Below are positions 16,601-24,390 of a DNA stretch of 64,000 nt, in pieces. Each line of letters starts with the position of its first letter. The stretch's first letter is position 1. Below the pieces are notes generated by a model. The model searched no databases. It worked only from the letters and a program-made list of their open reading frames with translations, and was not told the DNA's origin. Source of the stretch: DASQYE01 sp036389675 (GTDB taxonomy: Bacteria; Acidobacteriota; Blastocatellia; Pyrinomonadales; Pyrinomonadaceae); assembly GCA_036389675.1 (NCBI GenBank), contig DASVWI010000033.1:8564-72563 (forward strand), in the 5' to 3' direction. A program made the translations under genes and the position numbers.

Positions 16601-16885
16601 ATGATAAATATGGATCAAACAAGAATGCAGCAGGTAGTTCAAGATGCGTTCGACAAGGTTGCGTGCTCGCGCCGATGGCAAATCGCTATTGTTAAGGCTA
16701 AGCAGCAAATCGAAGAGAATCCATACATGCATTTCGATGGTGGAGCGCTTTTGATTCTCTCGCCTTCCGGCGGAATCTACAGCGTGAACGGCTCTTGCCA
16801 GTGTAAAGCATACGCGAATGGTCAACCGTGCTGGCATCGTGCAGCAGCGCGGCTCGTTGAACGATACATGCAAGCTTCGCACTGA
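16601..16885 (+). CDS. Mini SWIM zinc-finger protein
   Basis: A 94-residue protein. Its C-terminal half carries C-Q-C-K-A-Y-A-N-G-Q-P-C-W-H, an exact C-x-C-x(n)-C-x-H SWIM zinc-finger signature, just after a G-G-I-Y-S-V-N-G-S turn. SWIM domains bind DNA or proteins and normally sit within much larger transposases, helicases or ligase-like proteins; here almost nothing else is present. The ATG follows AAGGAG. It is driven from the divergent operator region shared with the HTH gene at 16482 and precedes the integrase, so it may take part in recombination control. That role is inferred. Confidence 0.65.
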   Translation: MINMDQTRMQQVVQDAFDKVACSRRWQIAIVKAKQQIEENPYMHFDGGALLILSPSGGIYSVNGSCQCKAYANGQPCWHRAAARLVERYMQASH

Positions 16886-17025
16886 AAGCGAAATGGGATA
16901 GGAAAGCGCGCCAACGCTTCCTATCCCTTCACTCCATCCCTTCAAGTCACGAAAGGTCAGAGTAATGAAAAGAATAGCACAGAAAAAAACGCAGGATGCA
17001 CAGACCAGCAGGAGGTTCAACTAAT

Positions 17026-18204
17026 ATGGCGGGTCAAATCATTAAACGCGGGGATGATACCTGGCTCGTTCGTATCTTCATGGGACGAGATGCGCAAGGC
17101 CAACGTCGTTACATGAACAAGACGGTCAAGGGCAAGAAAAGGGACGCCGAAACATTTCTGAGCAAGACGCTAACCTCTATCAGCACCGGCTCCTTTGTTG
17201 AACCCTCGCCTATGAAAGTGAATGAGTATCTTGACAAGTGGCTGCAAACTGCCGCCCGATCTCGCCTTCGCCCGCGCACGTATGAATATTATGTGGAGAT
17301 GCTAAAGCGATACGTGCGCCCTGCTCTCGGAAAGAAAAAGTTGTCAGACTTACGCCCGCTCGATATTCAAGCTCTCTACACTTACATGACAGCACCTAAG
17401 CTCAAGAAAGAGGATGAGCCACAACAAGGCGTAACCTACGGGCTTGGTCTTTCGGCTCGTACAGTTCGCTATTGCCATATTGTCCTTTCGTCTGCGCTCA
17501 AGCAGGCTGTCAAGTGGATGATGCTTTCACAGAATCCAGCCTCCCTCGTTGGATTACCTAAACCCGTTCGCAAAGAGATGCAAGCCCTCTCACCTAAAGA
17601 GGCCGCGTGCTTTCTAAAAGCGGCAGCCGAAGACCGTTGGAGCGCGCTTTTCTCGCTCGCGCTGGCAACAGGCATGAGGCCAGAGGAATACTTAGCATTG
17701 CAGTGGAAGGATGTTGACTTGAAAAAAGGGGTCGTGATTGTGCAGCGTGCACTGGCTTGGCATCGCAAAGGCGGGGGATTTGACTTCACTGCTCCGAAGA
17801 CCTCGCACAGTCGCCGCAGCATCCCGCTTCCGGCATCCGTTATGCAAGCCCTAGCGGCTCATAAGCGGCAGCAAGCCGAAGAAAGGTTAAAGGCGGGAGT
17901 TGCTTATCAGAATTAAGATCTGGTCTTTGCCGCGCATGAGGGGACGCCTCTGATGATTCGGAATCTTGTACGCAGACACTTCAAACCGACTCTTACACGC
18001 GCCAAGTTGCCCGCCTCTATTAGGCTTTACGACCTGCGCCACTCCTGCGCCACGCTCCTGCTTTCGGCGGGTGAGAACCCAAAGGTAGTAAGCGAACGGC
18101 TGGGGCACACTGGCGTTGCGCTCACTTTGGATGTTTATAGTCATGTATTGCCGACTATGCAGGAGGCCGCGTCTGAGAAGTTAGAGGCTATCTTATTTGG
18201 ATGA
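17026..18204 (+). pseudogene. Tyrosine integrase of the island, split by one in-frame TAA
   Basis: Site-specific tyrosine recombinase of the phage-integrase type that would catalyse integration at tRNA-Thr. The frame is continuous from ATG 17026 (strong AGGAGG nine bases upstream) to TGA at 18204, except for TAA at 17914-17916 (codon 297). The first part has the N-terminal AP2-like arm-binding domain, the SAM-like core-binding domain and the first catalytic Arg in A-T-G-M-R-P-E-E. The second part has Y-D-L-R-H-S, L-G-H-T and the nucleophile Tyr in D-V-Y-S-H. Around the stop the sequence reads Y-Q-N-stop-D-L-V-F-A; a single base change (TAC to TAA) explains it. Without readthrough no active enzyme is made. 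Confidence 0.85.
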
Positions 18205-18223
18205 AGCTTTTGCCTAAAAGCTT
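18204..18223 (+). terminator. Hairpin at the integrase stop codon
   Basis: AAGCTTTT and AAAAGCTT pair perfectly around a GCCT loop, starting on the last base of the integrase stop codon. No U-tract follows, so termination strength is uncertain. Confidence 0.4.
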
Positions 18224-18354
18224 GACTTGCAAAAGATTTTGCATCTCTAAAAATACCATCTCCCCGCTTGCAATTATTCTTGCTATTATACGCGGGCACA
18301 CTTAACCCATGCCGCCACACTGCGGCAGCAGGAATTAGTAGGCTTGAGACAGCA

Positions 18355-18525
18355 CTAGATCAGTGACAGCACGGCCTCTAAGATGGTCAATGCTGCTTCT
18401 GTTATACCGTTTTGTATGTCGCCCGATGCGGCAGCTTCACTTGCCTTCGGTTGCTGCATTTCTCCCGCATAGATTGGAGCGGTAAGCGCCAGAGTCAGCA
18501 ATGATGCTTGAATCAGTTTTCGCAT
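18355..18525 (-). CDS. 56-residue secreted peptide, divergent from a TPR regulator
   Basis: A short gene with strong start signals: AAAGGA ends seven bases before ATG 18525. The 56-residue product begins with a typical Sec signal peptide (M-R-K-L-I-Q-A-S-L-L then A-P-I-Y-A, cleavage before G-E). The mature part is about 36 residues, with two similar turns (G-E-M-Q-Q and G-D-I-Q-N-G) and a C-terminal amphipathic helix T-E-A-A-L-T-I-L-E-A-V-L-S-L-I. It has no cysteines or metal ligands. Its start codon is about 50 bases from that of the divergent TPR/HTH regulator, so their promoters must overlap. The arrangement resembles secreted-peptide/TPR-receptor signalling pairs; I know no characterised member, so function is inference. 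Confidence 0.75.
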   Translation of the reverse strand: MRKLIQASLLTLALTAPIYAGEMQQPKASEAAASGDIQNGITEAALTILEAVLSLI

Positions 18526-18576
18526 TGATTTGTCCTTTGAAAAAATTTGAGCAAGTCAGTGAAAGGCACACCTCAC

Positions 18577-19998
18577 ATGAGTTTAACAGAGCTTGAATCC
18601 GCCGACATTCTCAAAACATGCGCCAAAACGTCTGAATTGATTTATGCGGGACGATACGAAGAAGCCAGAGGGGTGTTAGGCGACTTGTGGCGAGGCGTAG
18701 GTGTGCGCCCTAATGTAGATCACTATTCCCGCAAGGTTGCCGCAGAAGTCCTGCTGCAATGCGGCGTGCTCTCGGGTTGCTTAGGAAGCGCACAGGGGAA
18801 AGACGCGCAGGAAAGAACTAAAGACTTACTGACAGAAGCTCTGGAAATTTTTCAAGCTTACAATTATCAGGAAAAAGTCTCAGAGACACGATATGAACTT
18901 GGTATCTGTTATTGGAGAAGTGGAGCATTTGATGAAGCACAGATAATGTTAACAGAAGCCGCAAAGGGAGCAACTACAGAGCAAACTGGCAAGATTTTAA
19001 TAGGACGTGCTGTTGTTGAAGTCTCTCACGGGCGCTATGAAGAGGCACGAGATATTCTTAATCGAGAGCGGTCTTTTTTTGAGAATGCATCCCACGCTCT
19101 ACAGGGCAGATGGTACGGTCAGATGGGCTTAGTGTTGCGAAGGATGGCGCAAGGTCGGATTGAGTATTTAGATAAGGCTATCATCGAATATACCGCCGCT
19201 ATTTATCACTACGAGCAGGCCAAACATATCCGCTACTGTGGAAGCAATCAAAACAATCTCGCTTTTTTGCTATATAAGCTCGGACGTTACCCGGAAGCCC
19301 ATGAGCACTTAAATAAAGCTTATCGGATTTTCGCTCGTCTTAAAGATTCTGGAAACATTGCCCAAGTTAAAGAGACTAGAGCGCGAGTACTGTTAGCAGA
19401 AGAGAGATACCTAGAAGCCAGGAGGATAATCATTGAGGTTGTTGAAGCCTTAGAGCGGGCTAGAGAGCAAGCTTTGTTAGCAGATGCTCTAATCATCAAA
19501 GCAACCGTCCAAGCCCGGTCAGGAAGTACAGAAGAGTCTCTGAGAAGCTTTCGTCATGCGATCAGAATTGGTGAGGAATCAGGGGCGCTGTTTAGCGCCG
19601 GGGTAGCTGTCATTGCAATGATCGAGGAACATGGAGAGTATTTACCGGAAAGAAAACTTTACCATTTATATCGGCGCGCAGATCGTCTGTTAGCAACAAC
19701 ACAAGACCCTGAAGCTATAGACCGCTTGCGCGCCTGTGCTCGCCTTGTCATTCGTAAATTGTATGGGCCTGATCTTGATGAGTATTTCACCCTGCCCGAA
19801 ACGGTATTGAAGTATGAAGCTAGGTATATTGAACATGCGTTAGAAGAGGAACGCGGAAGCATCTCACGCGCCGCTCGACGACTTGGGCTCTCACATCAAA
19901 CTCTCGGTGCTATTATCAGAACACGCCATAAAAACCTACACGGTAAAAGAAGCCCTGAAATCAAACGCAGGAAAAGCATCATTACCAAAGGCAGATAA
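18577..19998 (+). CDS. TPR-repeat regulator with C-terminal Fis-type HTH
   Basis: A 473-residue cytoplasmic protein. Residues 1-400 are helical TPR-like repeats (for example A-G-R-Y-E-E-A-R-G-V-L, H-G-R-Y-E-E-A-R-D-I-L and L-G-R-Y-P-E-A-H-E-H-L). Residues near 425-455 form a Fis/HTH_8-type DNA-binding motif: E-R-G-S-I-S-R-A-A-R-R-L-G-L-S-H-Q-T-L. The tail is basic. A TTG at 18547 is possible, but the ATG at 18577 with AAAGG upstream is preferred. It diverges from the 56-residue secreted-peptide gene. TPR superhelices bind peptides, as in Rap/PlcR-type receptors, though those carry N-terminal or no HTH domains; here the HTH is C-terminal. It probably senses a peptide or protein partner and controls transcription. 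Confidence 0.8.
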   Translation: MSLTELESADILKTCAKTSELIYAGRYEEARGVLGDLWRGVGVRPNVDHYSRKVAAEVLLQCGVLSGCLGSAQGKDAQERTKDLLTEALEIFQAYNYQEKVSETRYELGICYWRSGAFDEAQIMLTEAAKGATTEQTGKILIGRAVVEVSHGRYEEARDILNRERSFFENASHALQGRWYGQMGLVLRRMAQGRIEYLDKAIIEYTAAIYHYEQAKHIRYCGSNQNNLAFLLYKLGRYPEAHEHLNKAYRIFARLKDSGNIAQVKETRARVLLAEERYLEARRIIIEVVEALERAREQALLADALIIKATVQARSGSTEESLRSFRHAIRIGEESGALFSAGVAVIAMIEEHGEYLPERKLYHLYRRADRLLATTQDPEAIDRLRACARLVIRKLYGPDLDEYFTLPETVLKYEARYIEHALEEERGSISRAARRLGLSHQTLGAIIRTRHKNLHGKRSPEIKRRKSIITKGR

Positions 19999-20156
19999 AA
20001 GTGCGATATGTGACTTTTGAGAAGCATACTCTTCAATAAAGTAGTGCATATCATTTTCGGAATAGACGAGGATGAAAGGAATGCTATCGCGGGGTCGGGT
20101 TGAATGAGTTGTTGGACAGCGCGCACGATAGAACGCGGGTACTGAATAACTTTCAT
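19936..20156 (-). pseudogene. Small hypothetical gene with one frameshift, coupled to upstream gene
   Basis: The ATG at 20156 overlaps the stop of the preceding minus-strand gene (ATGA). The first 25 codons look protein-like (M-K-V-I-Q-Y-P-R-S-I-V-R-A-V). Around 20080 the sensible frame jumps: another frame continues P-F-I-L-V-Y-S-E-N-D-M-H-Y-F-I-E-E-Y-A-S and stops at TAG 19936-19938, while the original frame becomes low-complexity. One indel near GCATTCCTTTC would join them into a roughly 73-residue protein. The 3' part is antisense to the end of the convergent TPR regulator. It is either a broken gene, a sequencing error or a programmed frameshift. Confidence 0.55.
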
Positions 20157-20422
20157 CTCACCATACGGCTTGCAAGATCGCGTAACGCTTCAAGATTAGC
20201 TTCGGTTAGCTTGAACTTAAAGTCGTCAACCAGTACCTCCACATTTTGGGCATTTACGAGCTTCAGAAAATTCTTCTGAGAAATGAACATTGCCAGAACT
20301 TCATTACATCGGTCGCCTTCCATTTCTCTAAAACTAAATGAGACTTCTTCTTCATCAGGCTTTCTTTCGCGGAAGGGTTTGAAAGTGTGCCCAAATTTAA
20401 CCAACTCCTCATCAATAAGCAT
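20153..20422 (-). CDS. Small cytoplasmic hypothetical protein
   Basis: An 89-residue acidic protein with no signal peptide. It has a charged region E-R-K-P-D-E-E-E-V-S-F-S-F and a C-terminal helix L-T-E-A-N-L-E-A-L-R-D-L-A. No family is recognised. The ATG at 20422 is used; a TTG two codons upstream is possible, and the ribosome binding site is weak. Its stop codon overlaps the start of the frameshifted gene at 20156, an overlap typical of two-gene modules such as toxin-antitoxin or immunity pairs, but no known toxin or antitoxin fold is visible. Confidence 0.55.
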   Translation of the reverse strand: MLIDEELVKFGHTFKPFRERKPDEEEVSFSFREMEGDRCNEVLAMFISQKNFLKLVNAQNVEVLVDDFKFKLTEANLEALRDLASRMVR

Positions 20423-20584
20423 CGTCAATCTTGGCTTAAAAAGGAAACTTACAATCTGGATACAAGGTATAAAACGCCAGAGAGATATGTTTAGGCTTAG
20501 CGGGCGTTTTACCCAAATACTGAAAATTTGCGGCTAGACGTAAAGAGGTTTTTGCCGATTTGGAATGCTCAATACAACTGATAG

Positions 20585-22822
20585 TCACTTTACGCCAAGC
20601 TGTTGTAATTGCTGCTCGGCTAGCTGGCGTTTTTGAGCGTCTTTGGATAATTGAAGAACTTTCTGTAGATCAGAAATGGCTTGTTGACGATTGCCTTTAG
20701 AGATAAGGATAAATGCGCGATTTAGGTAAACATCAACAACGTAGTCGGGCTTCATCTTTATCACTTCTTCATAGTCGCTCAGTGCTTTATCTAGATTGCC
20801 TTTGTACGTGTAGTTAATTGCACGATAAAAGATAGGTGTGGGGTTCTTTGGTTCAAGCTTAATAATCTTCTCATAGTCTGAAATCGCAGCGTCATAGTTT
20901 TTCATTTGTGTATGGATAAATGCGCGACGCAGATAAACAGAAGCGAAGTCGGGCTTCATCTTTATCGCTTCGTCATAATCGCTCAGTGCTTTATCTAGAT
21001 TGCCTTTCGACTCGTAGATGCTTCCGCGAAGAAAGAGCGGCAAAGAGTTCTTTGGTTCAAGCTGAATGATCTTCTCATAGTCTGAAACCGCAGCGTCGTA
21101 GTTTTTCATTAGTGTGTAGGCGGCTGCACGACCATAATAGCCATCTCCGTCTTCGGGTTCATACTTAATGTAAACTTCATAATCTTGGAGCGCTTTGTCA
21201 AATTGTTCTTTGTCGCGATACAAGTTACCGCGATTGTAATAAACAATCGCTAAATCAGGCTTTAATTCTAACGCCTTGGCATAGTCTTTTAGTGCTTGTT
21301 CGTGATTGCCCTTAAAGTAGTACGCATATCCGCGATCTCCATATGCTTCAGCAAAGCGCGGATTAAGTTGAATGGCTGTGCTGTAACTACGAATGGCTGA
21401 TTCGTAATCTCTTTTTCTTCTAAGTACGTCACCTCTAAGGATGTAAGCAAAAACATGCTTTGTGTCAAGCTGAAGAATTTTATTCAATTCATTTAGCGCT
21501 TCATCCAATCGCTCTTGTTCTTGATAAATATTACCCTTAGATAAGTAAATATCAATAAGAGAACGAGTATCAGGGCACAAATTCAAAGCCTTATCATAGT
21601 TACTAAGCGCTTCGTTCCAATCACCTGCTAGGAAGGCGACTTGAGCGCGCAAAAAGTAAGAAAATGTATCCGGGGGTAGGTCATTGATGATCTGCTTTGC
21701 TTTATCCAGATATGCACTAGCCTGCTTAGGTTCTTTCTTTAGCTTGTACAGACCATTTAAGAGTAGGTAAGCATTAACATGAAGCTGCGGGTCTGACTCT
21801 AACTCTAAAATTTTTTTACTATCCGAGATCGCTTTGTCATATTCATCTTTAACAATGTAGCAAACTGCGCGCAGCACGTAAGCTCCTGTCCTCTTTTCAT
21901 CAGCCGCAATGACTTTATCAAAATCTCCAATAGCCCGATCTATCATATCAGCCCCGTGCGTAACAGCTTCAAAAAAGTAAGCTACGCCGCGCCACGCGTA
22001 GATGTCAGTCACATCTAAAATTTCGTTTGAACCATTGCGTTGATTAAGTGCTTCTGTGAAACGGGAAATAGCCCCCGTATTATCTTGCGCCCCTAAGCGC
22101 GCAAGGGCAGTCGCAGCTAAGGTGACACTCGTCAGGTCATTAGATAGGCGAGTTTGTAGAGAGAGTTGATCTAGCTCTGATAGCGGTGTGTTGTAGGTTT
22201 GCTTTCCACTTGGAAAAGAAAAAGTTTGCGATTCTCGAAGAACTTCAAAGTGAGCGTTTATAACCACATTTGTGCGTGTCTTAGTAATCCAGCCCCACAA
22301 GACAATGCTGGCATTTCGTTCTTTTCCTTTCGCGCGTGCCACGTCTCTACCTTGTAAACCCGTAATAGTTTCATACAAAGGCTCAATTTTAATATCAGGA
22401 TAGACGGCGGTAGACGCTGTTAACTGTTCACGGAGTAGTCTCGTGACCGTGTAGGCTTCATTATCGAGACTCTCGAAATTTGCGACTAGAACGACAACCT
22501 TTTCAGAGGGCGATTCATTGTTACACCTTGATTGCTTAATGGGATTTTTCTGACTTTCCAAAGCCTGAAGGGTTCGAGAGCCAGCACCTAAAGCTCTCAG
22601 CCGCTTGACCGTCTCCTCGTCAATTTGGAAAGCAACTGACCTCCGTCCGATCTCAAGCGCAATAGCATTGTCTGGGGTTCGATTCTGGATCAAACCTTCT
22701 ATTTGTTTAAGTGTCAGAGGGCGCTCTTGTTGTATGAGTTCTGGCGCTATAGAAGAATTAACGGAATGGGGAAGGCTCAAAAGGAGTGCGCCCAACATGC
22801 AAAGGATGGTGAGGAGTTTCAT
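20585..22822 (-). CDS. Large exported TPR protein with TolB-like N-terminal domain
   Basis: A 745-residue protein. A Sec signal peptide (M-K-L-L-T-I-L-C-M-L-G-A-L-L-L-S-L) sends it to the periplasm or surface. Residues 90-210 look like an alpha/beta domain (V-V-V-L-V-A-N-F-E, later A-S-I-V-L-W-G-W-I) reminiscent of TolB N-terminal/FlgO-type domains. From about residue 230 to the end there are roughly a dozen TPR repeats with canonical cores such as A-Y-G-D-R-G-Y-A-Y-Y-F-K-G-N. The ATG at 22822 is chosen because GGAG lies six bases upstream; an ATG four codons earlier has none. It follows the membrane TPR gene by 46 bases and is probably its partner. Confidence 0.75.
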   Translation of the reverse strand: MKLLTILCMLGALLLSLPHSVNSSIAPELIQQERPLTLKQIEGLIQNRTPDNAIALEIGRRSVAFQIDEETVKRLRALGAGSRTLQALESQKNPIKQSRCNNESPSEKVVVLVANFESLDNEAYTVTRLLREQLTASTAVYPDIKIEPLYETITGLQGRDVARAKGKERNASIVLWGWITKTRTNVVINAHFEVLRESQTFSFPSGKQTYNTPLSELDQLSLQTRLSNDLTSVTLAATALARLGAQDNTGAISRFTEALNQRNGSNEILDVTDIYAWRGVAYFFEAVTHGADMIDRAIGDFDKVIAADEKRTGAYVLRAVCYIVKDEYDKAISDSKKILELESDPQLHVNAYLLLNGLYKLKKEPKQASAYLDKAKQIINDLPPDTFSYFLRAQVAFLAGDWNEALSNYDKALNLCPDTRSLIDIYLSKGNIYQEQERLDEALNELNKILQLDTKHVFAYILRGDVLRRKRDYESAIRSYSTAIQLNPRFAEAYGDRGYAYYFKGNHEQALKDYAKALELKPDLAIVYYNRGNLYRDKEQFDKALQDYEVYIKYEPEDGDGYYGRAAAYTLMKNYDAAVSDYEKIIQLEPKNSLPLFLRGSIYESKGNLDKALSDYDEAIKMKPDFASVYLRRAFIHTQMKNYDAAISDYEKIIKLEPKNPTPIFYRAINYTYKGNLDKALSDYEEVIKMKPDYVVDVYLNRAFILISKGNRQQAISDLQKVLQLSKDAQKRQLAEQQLQQLGVK

Positions 22823-22868
22823 AATCTGCTCCATAACTGGAATTATAGAACCATGCGGATAATAGTAG

Positions 22869-23516
22869 TTAGTTATTCTTCAATATGGCAATAGTTCTTT
22901 CAATATCAGACCTCAACTTTAGCGCCTCTTTATTTTTGGGTTCCAAGCCGAGCGCCCTATTACAGAAATCGAGCGCTTCCTTGTACTTCGCTTGACTGTA
23001 TAGTGCGCGTGCCCGACTAAGGTATAACGGCGCTTGTTTTACGGCTTCTTTGTTAGGAGGTTCTTGGACACGAGAAGGTGACGCTATAGGCGTAGTAGAA
23101 GGGGAAGGATTTGGTGTAGGACTAGGTGAGAGGACTTCAGAAGTATTTTCGGTGTTGTCATTACGATTAAAATGACTGACGACAGCTTCGTCATTCTTCT
23201 TATTTGAGTTAGGTGTTGAAGATCGTAGTGCGAGAATTATTCCTGCTACGGCGAGCGGTAAGGCGATAACACCAATTAAGCATCCGGTTACTGATGACCA
23301 TCCAAATAAATGATAGTAGAAACGATCCCACCGGGAGACTGAGAGAACTTTCCTAACCTGCTTGGGAGTGCTTTTTTTTAAAGCTTCTAAAAGAAGTGTG
23401 ACTAGCTGCTCTTTATTAACGCGGCTATAGTTTTTGACCTTTAACCTTTTAGCAATGACTATTAGCTCGTCTCGCTTGCGCTGTCTTAATCCAGTTGTAA
23501 TGTCCTCGTCTGTCAT
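22869..23516 (-). CDS. Membrane-anchored protein: Rho-N/SAP-like domain, TM helix, TPR
   Basis: A 215-residue protein with three parts. Residues 5-45 form a small helical domain (L-R-Q-R-K-R-D-E-L-I-V-I-A-K-R-L, then V-N-K-E-Q-L-V-T-L-L-L-E-A-L) resembling Rho-N/SAP or effector-associated helical domains. A tryptophan-containing stretch leads to one membrane helix (about 72-98). Then come a Pro/Ser/Thr-rich linker and one or two TPR repeats near the end (A-L-Y-S-Q-A-K-Y-K-E-A-L-D-F-C). The ATG at 23516 is chosen because GGAG is nine bases upstream. The C-terminal TPR probably faces the periplasm, where the exported TPR protein downstream would act. Confidence 0.65.
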   Translation of the reverse strand: MTDEDITTGLRQRKRDELIVIAKRLKVKNYSRVNKEQLVTLLLEALKKSTPKQVRKVLSVSRWDRFYYHLFGWSSVTGCLIGVIALPLAVAGIILALRSSTPNSNKKNDEAVVSHFNRNDNTENTSEVLSPSPTPNPSPSTTPIASPSRVQEPPNKEAVKQAPLYLSRARALYSQAKYKEALDFCNRALGLEPKNKEALKLRSDIERTIAILKNN

Positions 23517-23550
23517 ACGCATCTTCTCCAAGAGAAAGATTCCGGTAATC

Positions 23551-23736
23551 TCAATTGAACACAGGTTCGAGAAAAACGTGCGTCGTATTTTCTTCGGCTC
23601 CATATTCGGTGACGAATTTACCGTCATGGTTAAAGGTGCGTTTTGGAAAGGTTGTTTGCCTCGCATCTTGAGCCAAAGCGATAGAAGCCAAGATTACCAA
23701 TGCAGCGCAGAATAAAATGGATTTAATAATTTTCAT
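23551..23736 (-). CDS. Short exported protein, possibly a truncated gene
   Basis: A 61-residue product with a Sec signal peptide (M-K-I-I-K-S-I-L-F then A-S-I-A-L-A, cleavage before Q-D-A). The mature 40 residues (F-N-H-D-G-K-F-V-T-E-Y-G) end abruptly in V-F-L-E-P-V-F-N, as if a longer exported protein had been cut. No strong ribosome binding site is seen and several start codons are possible. It precedes the membrane TPR gene on the same strand and follows the 105-bp palindrome at 23773-23877 by about 37 bases. Confidence 0.45.
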   Translation of the reverse strand: MKIIKSILFCAALVILASIALAQDARQTTFPKRTFNHDGKFVTEYGAEENTTHVFLEPVFN

Positions 23737-23772
23737 CATCATAATCATATCATCTGTGATTCAAGCGAAGCT

Positions 23773-23877
23773 GTCCAACGCCCGAATTGACCGAGCGCGC
23801 ATTCAATGCATCAAGCCTTCAATTCTCGCGAATGAAAGGCCAGCTAACTCGCGCTTCGGTCGAATGACGTGTTAGAT
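23773..23877. other. 105-bp attC-like palindrome
   Basis: The segment begins GTCCAAC and ends GTTAGAT, matching the integron attC outer boxes R-Y-Y-Y-A-A-C and G-T-T-R-R-R-Y. The arms pair over about 28 bases with bulges (TCCAAC...ATTGACCGAGCGCG against TCTAAC...ATTCGACCGAAGCGCG). The apex forms a second stem (GCCTTCAATTC / GAATGAAAGGC, loop TCGC). Unpaired bulges and mismatches are as expected of attC, but no integron integrase is in the window. A plain structured RNA or replication palindrome is the alternative. Confidence 0.45.
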
Positions 23878-24321
23878 TTCGTCCGACGTTACCGCTCTTC
23901 GTTGCCTGAGCCTTCGCTCTTGATTCTATCGTCCAATCTACCCAACGCCGCATGGCGATTCTTCTGAACAAAGAATCAATGCACAATGCTTGAGCGGGCT
24001 CAGAGCCTTCAAGCTACATCTTCATTCAACTACTCCTAAGCCTCTCAAAATTCAAGGCGATTGATTCAAGCATTTGGTTTGTATCATTCAACAGGAATCT
24101 AACTACTATTAGACCAACAGCGGTTTAATACACTTATGCAACGATAATTACCGCCAGCGTTCTCATCAAGCTATAGAATCTAAATTACCGCTGCGTGCGG
24201 CCTAATCGCACAAAAGCTGACTTTTGCTGTTATCCACAGCGAAATTCAACGCTTGCTCTAAGGCATAATTCTACGCGAAAGATTCTTTTGTGGAATTTTC
24301 TCTAAAATCTTCCGCGCTGAA
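23878..24321. other. Non-coding right end of the island
   Basis: No convincing gene. The stretch holds three TTACCGC words (23889, 24148 and 24185; the last two within AATTACCGC), one exact DnaA-box match TTATCCACA at 24230-24238, and several short inverted repeats. These could be iterons or integrase/excisionase sites, but the density is too low to call an origin. Confidence 0.35.
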
Positions 24322-24345
24322 GTTGGCACACTATAGGCACACAAA
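24322..24345. repeat. Subterminal TGGCACAC repeat, right end
   Basis: GTTGGCACAC then TAGGCACACAAA, matching the double word at 1714-1737 in sequence and orientation. It lies 45 bases inside the right att repeat. A likely integrase arm-site or part of the att region. Confidence 0.55.
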
Positions 24346-24352
24346 GCTGGAA

Positions 24353-24375
24353 AGGGCATCCACTATGGATGCCCT
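24353..24375 (-). terminator. Hairpin behind the restored tRNA-Thr
   Basis: AGGGCATCCA and TGGATGCCCT form a perfect 10-bp stem with a three-base loop, followed by TTT on the minus strand. It is related in sequence to the hairpin at 1514-1537, so the island brings its own copy of the tRNA terminator. Confidence 0.65.
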
Positions 24376-24390
24376 AACTTATTGATTTTA

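Noticed and set aside
23889..24191. Three TTACCGC words as iterons
   Set aside because: Only three short words with irregular spacing; too little for an origin call.
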